NCBI GenBank assembly: GCA_902799765.1
Contig: CADCBZ010000045.1
Location: 1 to 55,805, forward strand
DNA: 55,805 nt
Direction: 5' to 3'
DNA from: an uncultured Prevotellaceae bacterium
Lineage (GTDB): Bacteria > Bacteroidota > Bacteroidia > Bacteroidales > Bacteroidaceae
The notes below the pieces were generated by a model. The model saw only the letters and a list, made by a program, of their open reading frames with translations. It was not told where the DNA came from and made no database searches. Positions 55,714-55,805 of this stretch are shown one piece after another; position 1 is the first letter of the stretch, and every line of letters begins with the position of its first letter. The position numbers and the translations under genes are program-made.

Positions 55714-55805
55714 GTAGTGTAGTAAAATATGTGGGCATGCATCTGAATAGCCCCTGTTGCTGCAAAATTCCAATAGTTTACCCAACATAATTTTACCACA
55801 CTACG
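55714..55805. repeat. imperfect inverted repeat at the right edge
   Basis: GTAGTGTAGTAAAATATG at 55714-55731 with the following TGGG resembles the complement of the last 25 bases of the window (CGTAGTGTGGTAAAATTATG then TTGGG when read on the minus strand, 55805-55781). About 45 bases lie between the arms. It stands upstream of the DnaC-like gene and may be an operator or a recombination site; the window ends inside it. Confidence 0.45.

Larger units (their letters stand above)
27174..55805. mobile_element. genomic island starting at tRNA-His, right end outside window
   Basis: From the 3-prime end of tRNA-His to the right edge no core gene is seen. The content is defence genes (MBL/protease pair, BREX-4 operon, OLD-like, AlbA_2) and mobilisation/replication genes (Mob-like relaxase, DnaC-like ATPase). 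Base composition changes several times: the protease/MBL and OLD-like genes are clearly AT-rich compared with the BREX core and the chromosomal genes. No integrase is in the window; if the element is of the tRNA-targeting type, it should be beyond the right edge. Whether this is one element or several nested ones cannot be decided here. Confidence 0.55.

Overview
The window looks like a Bacteroidales chromosome, most likely Prevotella or a close relative. The evidence is the set of promoters of the Bacteroidetes type (TTTG, about 20 bases, TAnnTTTG) and the protein families: a TssD-type Hcp, an rlmN to secG block, and PAS-rich histidine kinases. I identified everything by eye from the sequence and protein motifs, without database searches.

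Bases 1-27100 read as a chromosomal backbone with an accessory patch. They hold the start of a glutamine synthetase (minus strand, off the left edge), a run of broken genes (DUF1349 lipoprotein, acetyltransferase tail, FKBP and sugar-acetyltransferase remnants), a NifX-like protein, two PAS histidine kinases (one lacking the phospho-accepting His, one split by a frameshift) and cysE behind a symmetric operator-like palindrome. A five-gene minus-strand operon (15957 down to 7880) encodes type VI secretion tube and spike proteins: two Hcp-like proteins, a 1479-residue VgrG with a coiled coil inserted in its OB fold, a beta-repeat needle-like protein and a small acidic protein. Then come a lipoprotein, an AmpG-like transporter and a 1227-residue glycosyltransferase/DUF4922/SpoIID fusion. 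The plus-strand block is rlmN, a pdxA-like gene, a disrupted sigma-54 activator, lptE, a hypothetical gene and secG.

A tRNA-His(GTG) at 27108-27181 with an odd acceptor stem marks the probable left border of a genomic island that runs off the right edge. The island carries a metallo-beta-lactamase plus trypsin-like protease pair (minus strand). Next to it is a tightly packed operon: small HTH regulator, brxP (PAPS-reductase-like), a probable stand-alone sulfur-binding-domain protein, brxC, pglZ, brxL, a 92-residue protein, a DndD/Rad50-like ATPase, a 171-residue protein and an OLD-like ATPase/TOPRIM protein. This is the core of a type 4 BREX system with extra parts that point to DNA phosphorothioate chemistry. 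After it lie a recQ gene that has lost its DEAH box, an AlbA_2/Schlafen-like gene, a 10-12 bp repeat array, a Mob-like relaxase, a strongly hairpin-rich 370 bp segment (candidate oriT or structured RNA) and a DnaC-like ATPase.

The most interesting items are the BREX-4 operon with sulfur-recognition and DndD-like additions, the protease/MBL pair without an NTPase, the hairpin segment whose three hairpins share one loop but have different paired stems, and the VgrG with an interrupted OB fold. Several genes in both halves lack short internal segments that include catalytic motifs. Either local decay or an assembly problem could explain that, and the reads should be checked.
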